DNA of 15,348 bases from an uncultured Eubacteriales bacterium (GTDB lineage: Bacteria; Bacillota; Clostridia; Oscillospirales; CAG-272). Shown piece after piece: positions 7,332 to 14,498 of this stretch. The DNA lies in the NCBI GenBank assembly GCA_900547565.1, contig URHI01000034.1:1-15348 (forward strand), written 5' to 3'. The notes beneath the pieces are model-generated. The model saw only the letters and a program-made list of their open reading frames with translations. It was not told the origin of the DNA and searched no databases. Numbering within the stretch: position 1 is the stretch's first letter; each line of letters begins with the position of its first letter. The translations under genes and the position numbers were made by a program.

Positions 7332-8312
7332 ATGAAAATTATCAGTAACGAGTACATTTACCCGCTGGACGATCTGTCCTGCCATGCAAGCCACTTTGTA
7401 CTGCTGTCAGGCGGCGACATATTCGCCGTATGGTTTCACGGTACGGCGGAGGGCGCGGACGATGTCTGCATATTCGGCGCTAAAAAGACGGCAGGCAAGT
7501 GGGGCGAGCCAAGACAGCTTACGCCCGACGACGGTCAGCCGCACTGGAATCCGGTGTTGCACAGAATGCCGGACGGCAAGATCTGGCTGTTTTATAAATC
7601 GGGCAAGCCTATTGCCGAGTGGCGAACCATGGTCATGGTGTCGGACGACGAGTGCGAAACCTTCACGGAAGGGAGAGAGCTGGTGCCGGGAGATGTCAGC
7701 GGCGGCCGCGGCCCGGTCAGAAACAAGGTGATCGGACTGTCGGACGGAAGCCTGCTTGCCCCCGGCTCGACAGAGGAAGGTGAGTGGAAGTGCTTTATCG
7801 ACCGCTCGGATGACGGTGGCGCAAGCTGGCATCGCAGCGACGATATACGTATTCCGGCAGAATTCATAGCATACTGCGAGGACAAGACCGCGCACGGGCT
7901 GATCCAGCCCACGCTGTGGGAGAGCAGTCCGGGACACGTCCATGCGCTCATGCGCTCTACCGAGGGTAAGATATTCCGCTCGGATTCGGAGGATTTCGGC
8001 GTTACATGGAGCCCTGCTTATGCCACCGTGCTTCCCAACAACAACAGCGGAATCGACGTTGAACGCGTCGGCGACCGCCTGTATCTGGCCTGCAACCCCA
8101 TCGGCAACCGTCGTGACAGTGTTTGGGGGCGCAGAACTCCGCTGAGTATTCTTTATTCGGACGACAACGGCGAAAGCTGGGAAAAGCTAACCGATCTGGC
8201 TACGGGAGCGGGCACCTTCGCATACCCCGCGCTGCGTTATGCGGACGGTAGGCTGTATGTTACATACACATGGAACAGAAAGCTGATAATGCACATGTGC
8301 ATTGAGCTGTGA
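7332..8312 (+). CDS. BNR-repeat (sialidase-fold) enzyme, cytosolic
   Basis: A 326-residue beta-propeller of the BNR_2 type. Three Asp-box motifs (S-x-D-x-G-x-x-W) are visible: SDDGGASW (159-166), SEDFGVTW (219-226) and SDDNGESW (276-283), plus a degenerate SDDECETF (104-111). Other conserved-looking blocks are GRGPVRNKVIGLSDGS, PTLWESSPGHVHALMRS and GTFAYPALRY. There is no signal peptide, so it should act on imported oligosaccharides. The Arg-containing F/YRIP motif near the N-terminus of canonical GH33 sialidases is absent, so sialidase activity should not be assumed; related propellers include rhamnosidases and other glycoside hydrolases. It sits 20 bp after the regulator gene and 25 bp before the aldolase gene in one operon, which suggests that it releases a sugar or sugar acid feeding the aldolase. 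Confidence 0.88.
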   Translation: MKIISNEYIYPLDDLSCHASHFVLLSGGDIFAVWFHGTAEGADDVCIFGAKKTAGKWGEPRQLTPDDGQPHWNPVLHRMPDGKIWLFYKSGKPIAEWRTMVMVSDDECETFTEGRELVPGDVSGGRGPVRNKVIGLSDGSLLAPGSTEEGEWKCFIDRSDDGGASWHRSDDIRIPAEFIAYCEDKTAHGLIQPTLWESSPGHVHALMRSTEGKIFRSDSEDFGVTWSPAYATVLPNNNSGIDVERVGDRLYLACNPIGNRRDSVWGRRTPLSILYSDDNGESWEKLTDLATGAGTFAYPALRYADGRLYVTYTWNRKLIMHMCIEL

Positions 8313-8321
8313 AATATACAT

Positions 8322-8328
8322 AAAGAGG
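8322..8328 (+). promoter_or_regulatory. Ribosome binding site that fixes the aldolase start at 8338
   Basis: AAAGAGG lies 9 bp before ATG 8338. An in-frame ATG at 8302 would overlap the end of the preceding gene, lacks a good site, and would add residues not typical of the family. Confidence 0.7.
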
Positions 8329-8337
8329 CAAATACCA

Positions 8338-9123
8338 ATGTACAACATTGAAAATCTCAACAAAAAAGCACAAAACGGCGAGGTAATATACGGCTCCCAT
8401 GTTTTCTGCGGTGCGCCCTCGCTGACCGAATGTATGGCTCAGACCGGATTTGACGTGCTGTGGATAGACATGGAGCACACGGCTATAGGAATTGAGAGCC
8501 TGCAGAACAACCTCATCGCCGCCCGCGCGGGCGGAACGCCCTCGTTTGTCCGTATTCCGTGGAACGACATGGTGCTGGCAAAGCCGGTTATCGATATGGG
8601 GCCGGAGGGCATCATATTTCCTTACATCAGAAGCGCAGAAGACGCACGCCGTGCGGTTGAAGCCTGCGAATATCCTCCCCGCGGCGTCCGCGGCTACGGC
8701 CCGCTGCGTGCACTGGATTACGGCAGTATTCCGCAGGTCGAGTTTGTCGATCACACCTACCGCAAAATGTGGCGCATACTTCAGATAGAGCATATAGATG
8801 CCGTCGAGCATCTGGAGGAGATCGTGCAGGTGGAGGGCATTGATGCCTATATCGTCGGACCTAACGATCTGTCGGGCTCGGTCGGCCACATCGGTCGCGT
8901 GACCCACCCCGATATGATGCCGATCTACGACCGCATCGGCGAGGTCATGAAAAAATACAACAAGCTGTTCGGTGTGTCCATGGGCTTTGTGCCGGAAGTC
9001 ATTGACCAGTGGCTGTCGCGCGGCGCCCGGATGATATTTGCCGGAAACGATGCCGGTTATGTCCATGACGGTGCTGCCGATGTGCTGCGCGGTCTGCACG
9101 AGAGAGTTGTGGCACGCAAATAA
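8338..9123 (+). CDS. HpcH/HpaI-family class II aldolase (2-keto-3-deoxy sugar-acid aldolase type)
   Basis: A 261-residue enzyme of normal family length (about 250-270). Seen: IDMEH (His47, the catalytic-base position), RIPW (Arg72), YPPRGVRGYGP (112-122), metal ligands Glu151 (LQIEH) and Asp177 (GPNDLSGS), and MGFVPE in the C-terminal part. Family members (HpaI, GarL, RhmA) use a divalent metal to split 2-keto-3-deoxy acids into pyruvate and an aldehyde, reversibly. Substrates in the family include 2-keto-3-deoxyglucarate, 2-keto-3-deoxyrhamnonate and 4-hydroxy-2-ketoheptanedioate; the residues here do not decide between them. It is a cytosolic enzyme in a glycan operon under an FCD regulator, so a sugar-acid pathway is likely. 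No dehydratase or dehydrogenase to make its substrate is present in the window. Confidence 0.93.
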   Translation: MYNIENLNKKAQNGEVIYGSHVFCGAPSLTECMAQTGFDVLWIDMEHTAIGIESLQNNLIAARAGGTPSFVRIPWNDMVLAKPVIDMGPEGIIFPYIRSAEDARRAVEACEYPPRGVRGYGPLRALDYGSIPQVEFVDHTYRKMWRILQIEHIDAVEHLEEIVQVEGIDAYIVGPNDLSGSVGHIGRVTHPDMMPIYDRIGEVMKKYNKLFGVSMGFVPEVIDQWLSRGARMIFAGNDAGYVHDGAADVLRGLHERVVARK

Positions 9124-9166
9124 TCAGAACCCCCTTTAATTAACATATATAATAAGGAGAAAAAAC

Positions 9167-10705
9167 ATGAAAACAACTATCAGGACGCTGGCCATGCTGC
9201 TGGCAGTGCTCTCGGTTGTGGTTCTCGCGGCCGCATGCGCAACGCAGGGCGACGGAACCGATACCACTACACCGTCAAATACGACCACACCCGCTGCCGA
9301 TACAACTACAGCCGCTGTTACCGATGCAGGCGGAAATATTGTATCCGGCGAGGTTGACGACCAAGGCTATATCAAGGATGAGCTGCCTTCCGACCTTAAC
9401 TATCAGGACAAAACCATAACATTCCTGGTATGGGACGGTCAGAGCTACGAGGAATTCTCGTCTGAGGCAAGCGGTGAACCGGTTGAAAACGCGCTTTATG
9501 AGCGCAATCTCGCCGTTGAGACCAGACTGGGCGTAAAGCTGAATTTTGTCAAGACCAAGGGCGGTTCTTCCGACGTCAACGACTTCTCGCAGAAAGTCAG
9601 CGCCGACATATCTGCCGGTACTACCCGCGAGTACGACATGATCGCGGCCTACAGCCGTACCACCGCAATGTGTGCGTATAAAGGCTACTGCCAGAATTTG
9701 CTGGATACACGCTATTTTGATGTTGAAAAGCCGTGGTGGCCTGATACGCTGATGAACCAGTCGGCTATGGACGACAAGTTGTACTTCTGCTCGGGCGATA
9801 TTTCGCTGTCGCTGTTCCACAACCTTGACATCATTTATGTCAACAAGGCCATGGCCGAGAATGCCGGCACCCCTGTAGACCAAATGTATCAGATGGTGCT
9901 TGACGGCGAGTGGACACTCGACAAAATGATCGAGCTGACTGCGAACTCTTATATCGATTCCAACCAGGACGGTGTACGCGGCAGTGAGGATACCTATGGC
10001 TTCATCGCTGCAAACACGCAGTCACAGCCGCTTGTCTGGGGCTGCGGCATAACCGCCATTGACGTTGTGGATGGCAAAATGGTTATTTCCGACTCGTTTA
10101 CCGGTGAGAAAATGCAGGGCATACTGACAAAGCTGTGCGGCTGGCTGCATAACTCAGAGGGAGCTTATTTTGCCTCCTCCACAGGTGTGGGTAACGAAGC
10201 ATTTGCTGACAACCGTTGCCTGTTCTTCTCTAATATTGCATCGTACACCATGTCCAAGTTCAACATAGACGGCCTGAGCTTCGGTATACTGCCGCCTCCC
10301 AAGTACGACGAAAGACAGTCGGATTATTACTCTGTCATGGGTAACGCCTTCTCGCTGTACGCTATCATCAACAACGGAACCGACGCCGATATGTGCAGTG
10401 CAGTACTTGAGTGCATGGGCTCCGAGGGCTACCGTACCATTTCTCCCGCCATCTTTGAGTCGGCTATGAAGATAAAGTACGCCTTCGACGATACAACCTC
10501 CAAGATGTATGACATTATCCGCAGCGGCGTTATATTTGACAACGGTCGTATCTTCTCCTCCGTGTTCGAGGATAAGTTCACCAAGACATACAATGATGCA
10601 ATAAAGTCCAACAACACCGGTTGGATGTCAAAAATGGCTGAGGTCATTCCCGTTATCCAGACCAAGATGGATGATATAAACAAGGTGTTCTCTGAAATGA
10701 AATAA
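9167..10705 (+). CDS. ABC-type solute-binding lipoprotein (family 1-like, sugar import)
   Basis: A 512-residue lipoprotein. Seen: signal peptide with VLAAAC (Cys24 as lipid anchor; -3 is Ala rather than the usual Leu), a Thr-rich linker (about 31-50) with DTTTP and DTTTAA, then the binding domain from about 75. The domain has features of extracellular solute-binding family 1 proteins: KTITFLVWD at the first strand, YDMIAAYSRTTA, NLDIIYVNKAMAE and a DSNQDGVRGSEDTYGF loop of EF-hand-like character. It would bind an oligosaccharide outside the membrane and pass it to an ABC permease. No permease or ATPase gene lies in the window, so the transporter core must be elsewhere. AAGGAG at 9154-9159 is 7 bp before the ATG. 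It follows the aldolase gene by 43 bp and precedes the next surface-protein gene by 14 bp. Confidence 0.92.
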   Translation: MKTTIRTLAMLLAVLSVVVLAAACATQGDGTDTTTPSNTTTPAADTTTAAVTDAGGNIVSGEVDDQGYIKDELPSDLNYQDKTITFLVWDGQSYEEFSSEASGEPVENALYERNLAVETRLGVKLNFVKTKGGSSDVNDFSQKVSADISAGTTREYDMIAAYSRTTAMCAYKGYCQNLLDTRYFDVEKPWWPDTLMNQSAMDDKLYFCSGDISLSLFHNLDIIYVNKAMAENAGTPVDQMYQMVLDGEWTLDKMIELTANSYIDSNQDGVRGSEDTYGFIAANTQSQPLVWGCGITAIDVVDGKMVISDSFTGEKMQGILTKLCGWLHNSEGAYFASSTGVGNEAFADNRCLFFSNIASYTMSKFNIDGLSFGILPPPKYDERQSDYYSVMGNAFSLYAIINNGTDADMCSAVLECMGSEGYRTISPAIFESAMKIKYAFDDTTSKMYDIIRSGVIFDNGRIFSSVFEDKFTKTYNDAIKSNNTGWMSKMAEVIPVIQTKMDDINKVFSEMK

Positions 10706-10719
10706 GGAGGTTCACTTAT

Positions 10720-11838
10720 ATGAAAAAAATAATTGTTATCGCACTTGTCGCGACACTCATTATAACAGCATCGGTGCTGCCCGCGTCTGCGGCGTATCTT
10801 TCAAACGGCAATTTTGATATTCTTATCACCGAAGTGTGCGTAAATCCCATGCAGGACTTCGACGGCGGCTTCGGCCAGCTGATTGAGATATACAACAACA
10901 CCGACGGCGTGCTCGACCTGAATGATTACGAACTTATGATCACCAGCGGCCGCTCCACACAGAAGCAGTTTGTAGAGGGTGGCCAGTTTAAGGGACTTAT
11001 CAAACCGGTATCGGAAAGCGGTAAGGTGCTGCTGTCATCGGGTGAGCTGGCGGTTATCTGGCTGGTTTACAATGATGCGCAGAAGTCCGCAACCGAGCAG
11101 ACTGTCCGTGATGAAATGAAAAACAGAGGCGCTGAGATTCCTGCCGACACTCAGATCATCCGTGTTGACACTACAGATGCATCGGTGTTCTACGGCGAAG
11201 AAAATCATCTGCGGCTGGATACCCGTTATTTAATGGTCAACCTCCGCGGCAGCTTCGAGAAAAACAAAAATCTCGGGCTTGACGCATATGCCGAGGGCGA
11301 CGGCACCGGACGCGGCGCATATGTCAGAGTATACGGCAGTGAGGACGGTACATCGCAGTTCTTCGGCACGCCCACCAACAGCTCGAACGAAAAGGTCCTC
11401 AACTGGCAGAACGATGGTGCCAGCGCCAAGAGCTATGACACTCCAAACTTCGGCAAGCTGGTGAAAAACAGCAATATCGATCAGTACGCTCAGATAAAGG
11501 GCGTTCCCGGCGTAAATTATGACGCTCCCGTCGACACCACCACTCCCGCCCCCGTCGACACCACCACTCCGGCCCCCGTCGACACCACGACTCCGGCTCC
11601 GGCTGATACCACGACCCCGGCTCCCGTTGACACCACGACCGCCGAGCCGGTCGACACCACGACCGCGGCGCCTGCCGATACTACTACTGCGGCACCCGCT
11701 GACACCACTACTGCACCTGCCGACACAACTACTGCCGGCAATAGCAATAAGGGCGGTTGCGGTTCGTCGCTGGTTGCCGGCGGTGCCATGACGCTTGCAT
11801 TTGTTTTAGCGGCATACGCTGTTACCAAAAAGAAATAA
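10720..11838 (+). CDS. Exported lamin-tail-domain surface protein with DTTT stalk and GGCGSS C-terminal anchor
   Basis: A 372-residue protein. Seen: Sec signal peptide (1-25, ASA|AY), with no lipobox Cys. Residues about 33-130 look like the start of a lamin-tail domain: ILITEVCVNP, LIEIYNNTDGVLDLNDYELM. This is followed by a beta-rich region ending near 265, a tandem stalk of nine DTTT units (271-340), then KGGCGSS (344-350), a hydrophobic helix (about 351-368) and a Lys tail (TKKK). This order (short Gly/Cys motif, transmembrane helix, basic tail) is the architecture of C-terminal sorting signals, but it is not LPxTG. Lamin-tail domains in bacteria are surface modules of uncertain function, often attached to nucleases or phosphatases; the next gene encodes an EEP-fold protein. 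AAGGAGG at 10704-10710 serves the ATG at 10720. A hairpin follows 12 bp after the stop. Confidence 0.85.
   Translation: MKKIIVIALVATLIITASVLPASAAYLSNGNFDILITEVCVNPMQDFDGGFGQLIEIYNNTDGVLDLNDYELMITSGRSTQKQFVEGGQFKGLIKPVSESGKVLLSSGELAVIWLVYNDAQKSATEQTVRDEMKNRGAEIPADTQIIRVDTTDASVFYGEENHLRLDTRYLMVNLRGSFEKNKNLGLDAYAEGDGTGRGAYVRVYGSEDGTSQFFGTPTNSSNEKVLNWQNDGASAKSYDTPNFGKLVKNSNIDQYAQIKGVPGVNYDAPVDTTTPAPVDTTTPAPVDTTTPAPADTTTPAPVDTTTAEPVDTTTAAPADTTTAAPADTTTAPADTTTAGNSNKGGCGSSLVAGGAMTLAFVLAAYAVTKKK
11530..11739 (+). repeat. Imperfect 24-bp tandem repeat encoding the DTTT stalk
   Basis: Nine degenerate units encode VDTTTPAP, ADTTTAAP and similar octapeptides, with the eighth one residue short. The first three copies are nearly identical at the DNA level, while later copies vary mostly at third positions (ACC/ACG/ACT for Thr). 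That points to selection on the protein plus recent duplication at the 5' end. Copy number could vary between strains. Confidence 0.9.
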
Positions 11839-11850
11839 GTAAACTCGAAA

Positions 11851-11884
11851 AAAAGCCGTATCGCGGTTTCGCGGTATGGCTTTT
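11851..11884 (+). terminator. Hairpin after the lamin-tail gene (terminator or attenuator)
   Basis: AAAAGCCGTATCGC pairs with GCGGTATGGCTTTT (14 bp, two G-T wobbles) around a GGTTTC loop. The only T run is the TTTT that is part of the stem, followed by GAG, so termination may be partial. The next gene starts 14 bp later with no clear promoter of its own, which fits read-through at reduced level. Confidence 0.65.
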
Positions 11885-11898
11885 GAGTGAGAGGATAT

Positions 11899-13659
11899 AT
11901 GAGAAGATATATTAAAATAATTGCGGCGCTGTGCCTGTGCCTTGCCTGCGCCGGCCTGTGCGGGTGCAATAATAATAACACGCCGGCTGATAGCACGTCC
12001 GACACGACTCCGTTACCGACGCCCGACACTACCACCGTCCAACCTGATGACGGCAAGCTGCACATCATCGAGGGCGGCAAGGTGAAATATGACCTTATCA
12101 CACCTATTCTGTCCGACGAAGCTACCAAACAGGCCGCAGAGCGGCTTACCAACGGCTTCCGCGAGGTGACCGGGCTTAAGCTCAAATCGTTTGATGACTA
12201 TGTTGAGGTCGGTCAGACTCACGACGATGACACATATGAAATACTTCTGGGGCAGACCAGCTACGGCCAGAGTGCGCAGATTTATTCCGGCATGAAGTAC
12301 AACGATTACCGCGTTACGGTGGTCGGACATAAAATAGTTGTGGCTGCCTATAACGAGGAATGTTTGAACGCCGCGGTCGACTGGACTCTTGCGCAGTTCA
12401 AGTCAGCCCTGAGCGGAAGCGGTGATAGTGCGTTGCTGGTGCTGGAAGGCCTGGAGCACAGTGTTACGTCACAGGACTACACTGTCAGCAGCTGGACCAT
12501 CGGAGGCAACGACCTGGGGCTTTACCGCTTTGTTTATTCCGATGCCAATGTGCTCGAAACGCTCCAGAAGATGCGCGTCGAGCTGGCGCAGTTGACAGGA
12601 TATTACCTTGACATTGTAAAGGATACGGCTGAGGCCGGTGAATACGAGATACTTGTCGGCCAGACCAACCGTTCCGAGAGCGCCAAGGTCGGTCTTCAGG
12701 ATTATCTGCATTACCGCTTTGAGCTTGTCGGCAACAAGCTGGTCCTGCGCGCGGGTGGCATGCACCCTCTGGCCAAGACGACAGCCGCATTTGTCTCAAT
12801 GTTTGCAACCGATAAGACTGAAGTTGCAATACCGGCGGGCTTCAGTCTTGACGGTAACTATTTCGATGATCCCTACAATAACACCGTTATGGCAGACGGG
12901 GCGGATATCCGGGTTATGAGCTGTAATATTCTTGCGGAGTATGAGAGCTACAACGGACGTATCCCGGTGGTCTTCCGCAAAGAGGTATTTTTTGCGGCGC
13001 TGGATTACTACCAGCCGACCATTATCGGTATTCAGGAGTTTTCTCCTGCGTGGTACGAGTGCCTGTCGGAGTACAGGGATATCGACAAGTATGAGATATT
13101 TGAGGTGGTATCGCCCAACGGCAAGGATCTGTATTTTACCACGATTCTGTACCGCAAGGATCTGCTTGAGGTGATCGACAGCGGAACACATAAGTATTCG
13201 GTAGGTAACAACATGCGCGGCCGGTGTGTTTCGTGGGGCTTGTTCAAAGTTAGGGCAACCGGTAAGGTGTTCGGCTTTACCAGCACGCACCTTGATGGCT
13301 TTGATTCACCGGATACCGACATTCAGATCGCAGAGTGGGCTGATATCGTCCACAAGCTGGCAGAGTCGGGGCCGGTCATGGCGACAGGAGACTTCAACAC
13401 CGCCGAATCTATGAACGATTTCAACGACATTCAAACGTCGTCCGGTATGCGTGATCTGAGATATGACTGCGAGGTAAGGCTGAATGAGGAAGGTTCGTAT
13501 CACGATCTCGGCAATCCGATGAGCGGATACGGACTGGCGCTCGATCACATTTTTGCAACGCAGAACGCAATTGGCAAGCGCTTTGAAATGCTGATATTCA
13601 ACGAGCAGATCTGGGGGTCGGATCACTCCTGGGTGCTGTGCGATGTGGCGCTGAATTGA
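11899..13659 (+). CDS. Lipoprotein with two repeated N-terminal modules and a C-terminal EEP (endonuclease/exonuclease/phosphatase) domain
   Basis: A 586-residue protein from ATG 11899; the in-frame GTG 11887 lies directly on the end of the hairpin and is less likely. Seen: lipobox LCGC (Cys23), a short Thr-rich linker (27-48), then two related alpha/beta modules, about 53-185 and 195-312. The modules share YEILLGQT / YEILVGQT and DYRVTVVGHKIVVAA / HYRFELVGNKLVLRA, like the N-terminal non-catalytic domain of GH67-type enzymes. The C-terminal EEP domain (about 335-586) has its main blocks: MSCNI (Asn343), IQE (Glu380), STHLD (His464), GDFN (Asp498, Asn500), LDHIF (Asp549, His550), GSDHSWV (Asp575, His576). 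The fold hydrolyses phosphodiesters or phosphomonoesters (nucleic acid, phosphoinositide, sphingomyelin). Extracellular placement suggests DNA, lipid or phospho-glycan as substrate. It is the last gene of the run. Confidence 0.88.
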   Translation: MRRYIKIIAALCLCLACAGLCGCNNNNTPADSTSDTTPLPTPDTTTVQPDDGKLHIIEGGKVKYDLITPILSDEATKQAAERLTNGFREVTGLKLKSFDDYVEVGQTHDDDTYEILLGQTSYGQSAQIYSGMKYNDYRVTVVGHKIVVAAYNEECLNAAVDWTLAQFKSALSGSGDSALLVLEGLEHSVTSQDYTVSSWTIGGNDLGLYRFVYSDANVLETLQKMRVELAQLTGYYLDIVKDTAEAGEYEILVGQTNRSESAKVGLQDYLHYRFELVGNKLVLRAGGMHPLAKTTAAFVSMFATDKTEVAIPAGFSLDGNYFDDPYNNTVMADGADIRVMSCNILAEYESYNGRIPVVFRKEVFFAALDYYQPTIIGIQEFSPAWYECLSEYRDIDKYEIFEVVSPNGKDLYFTTILYRKDLLEVIDSGTHKYSVGNNMRGRCVSWGLFKVRATGKVFGFTSTHLDGFDSPDTDIQIAEWADIVHKLAESGPVMATGDFNTAESMNDFNDIQTSSGMRDLRYDCEVRLNEEGSYHDLGNPMSGYGLALDHIFATQNAIGKRFEMLIFNEQIWGSDHSWVLCDVALN

Positions 13660-13705
13660 GCTTCCTGATGTGCATCCGCCTGCCCTCAAGGGGCGGCTCA
13701 TAAGA

Positions 13706-13748
13706 CATCCCCCCGCCGGCGTGTTCACGCCGGCGGGATGATGTTTTT
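13706..13748 (+). terminator. Strong intrinsic terminator of the rightward operon
   Basis: A GC-rich perfect stem (13712-13723 with 13726-13737: CCCGCCGGCGTG / CACGCCGGCGGG, effectively 11 bp with a GTTC loop) is followed by GATGATG and TTTTT (13744-13748). It lies about 50 bp after the stop at 13659 and ends the operon before the convergent Nudix gene. On the minus strand the downstream T run is lacking, so it looks one-directional. Confidence 0.85.
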
Positions 13749-13821
13749 GACGTTCCGTTCATTGAGCGGCGTTCTGCCATGACTTTTGCCCGTAAGCAAG
13801 CTGCATCCTCGCGGCACGGAC

Positions 13822-14322
13822 TTACACTATTCTGACCTGATCAACCACCGCTTCCACCAATTCGTCACCGCGATATACCAGCTTCATTGAAAAAAACGGG
13901 CAGTCCTGTTCAAGCTTGTGCAAAAACAGCTTGTCTCCTTCCCAGATGGGCAGCGAGTAGACTTTTTGCTTGTCTACCCATTCAAGCTGACCTTCGTCAC
14001 AGCTGTCGGCCGACGGAATATCCCCTGAAAAGTCATCTGATGTGAACAGGTGCATGTATTCGGTCTTCAGTGCGGTTTGTGAGTCTGTTTGGGAGGGCTT
14101 TGACACAAAAGTGACGATCCCACGGTATTTTATCCGGCACAGCACCAGCCCGGTTTCCTCAATTACCTCACGGCGTACACATTCCTCGGGGCTTTCACCC
14201 TCCTCAAATCCACCGCCGACGCCTATCCATTTGTCATGGTTGATGTCGTTTTTCTTTTTGACGCGGTGCATCATCAGCCACTTTCCGCCGCGCTCTATGT
14301 AACACAGTGTGGAATTTCTCAT
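13822..14322 (-). CDS. Nudix hydrolase (MutT-like)
   Basis: A 166-residue protein, typical single-domain Nudix size. The full Nudix box G-x5-E-x7-R-E-V-I-E-E-T-G-L is present in GGGFEEGESPEECVRREVIEETGL (split here as GGGFEEGE, SPEECVR, REVIEETGL), giving the Mg-binding helix. The family cleaves nucleoside diphosphates linked to a group X; the size and the start NSTLCYIERGGKWLMMHR resemble 8-oxo-dGTP/pyrimidine triphosphate diphosphatases, so nucleotide-pool cleaning is the best guess. ATG 14322 is preferred because TGAGG sits 6 bp upstream; the GTG at 14334 overlaps that site. It has its own consensus promoter and appears unrelated to the glycan genes. No clear terminator follows it. Confidence 0.93.
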   Translation of the reverse strand: MRNSTLCYIERGGKWLMMHRVKKKNDINHDKWIGVGGGFEEGESPEECVRREVIEETGLVLCRIKYRGIVTFVSKPSQTDSQTALKTEYMHLFTSDDFSGDIPSADSCDEGQLEWVDKQKVYSLPIWEGDKLFLHKLEQDCPFFSMKLVYRGDELVEAVVDQVRIV

Positions 14323-14328
14323 ATTCTG

Positions 14329-14333
14329 CCTCA
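14329..14333 (-). promoter_or_regulatory. Ribosome binding site that fixes the Nudix start at 14322
   Basis: TGAGG on the minus strand lies 6 bp before ATG 14322. The upstream in-frame GTG 14334 overlaps this site and has no clear site of its own. Confidence 0.6.
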
Positions 14334-14351
14334 CGAACTTGTTTCGGATTA

Positions 14352-14380
14352 ATTATATTGCTTTGTACTTCTAATGTCAA
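14352..14380 (-). promoter_or_regulatory. Consensus sigma-A promoter of the Nudix gene
   Basis: On the minus strand, TTGACA (14380-14375), 17-bp spacer, TATAAT (14357-14352): an exact consensus match. The start should be near 14345, giving a short leader. No CCTGT/ACAGG operator is present, so expression is probably constitutive. Confidence 0.87.
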
Positions 14381-14409
14381 GGCCATAGCCGCAAAAAATA
14401 AAAATATAC

Positions 14410-14438
14410 TTGACAAACACCGATTGGTAATTTATAAT
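14410..14438 (+). promoter_or_regulatory. Consensus sigma-A promoter of the right-hand exported protein gene
   Basis: TTGACA (14410-14415), 17-bp spacer, TATAAT (14433-14438): an exact consensus match, back to back with the Nudix promoter. The leader of about 55 nt holds a small CCCC/GGGG hairpin (14454-14457 with 14465-14468), too weak to call a riboswitch. Confidence 0.87.
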
Positions 14439-14498
14439 AAAGTTGTAAGGTGTCCCCGACTTAAGGGGCTGAATCTTAGAAAGGGTTAGGTATTTTTT

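Noticed and set aside
8260..9099. Open frame of 279 codons on the minus strand opposite the aldolase
   Set aside because: It is the shadow of a well-conserved HpcH/HpaI gene and its protein resembles nothing; no promoter or ribosome site supports it.
7332..9123. Standard sialic acid catabolism cluster
   Set aside because: The propeller lacks the F/YRIP motif, the aldolase is HpcH/HpaI type, not N-acetylneuraminate lyase, and no epimerase or kinase gene is present.
9148..9153. TATAAT just before the solute-binding protein gene
   Set aside because: It abuts the ribosome site, leaving no room for a leader, and no -35 box lies at the right distance; it is probably part of an AT-rich spacer.
11517..12185. 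Minus-strand frame rich in VVVSAGA repeats
   Set aside because: It is the antisense reading of the DTTT tandem repeat and runs across a hairpin and a second gene.
14454..14468. Riboswitch in the leader of the right-hand gene
   Set aside because: Only a 4-bp CCCC/GGGG stem is visible in a leader of about 55 nt, with no known aptamer elements.
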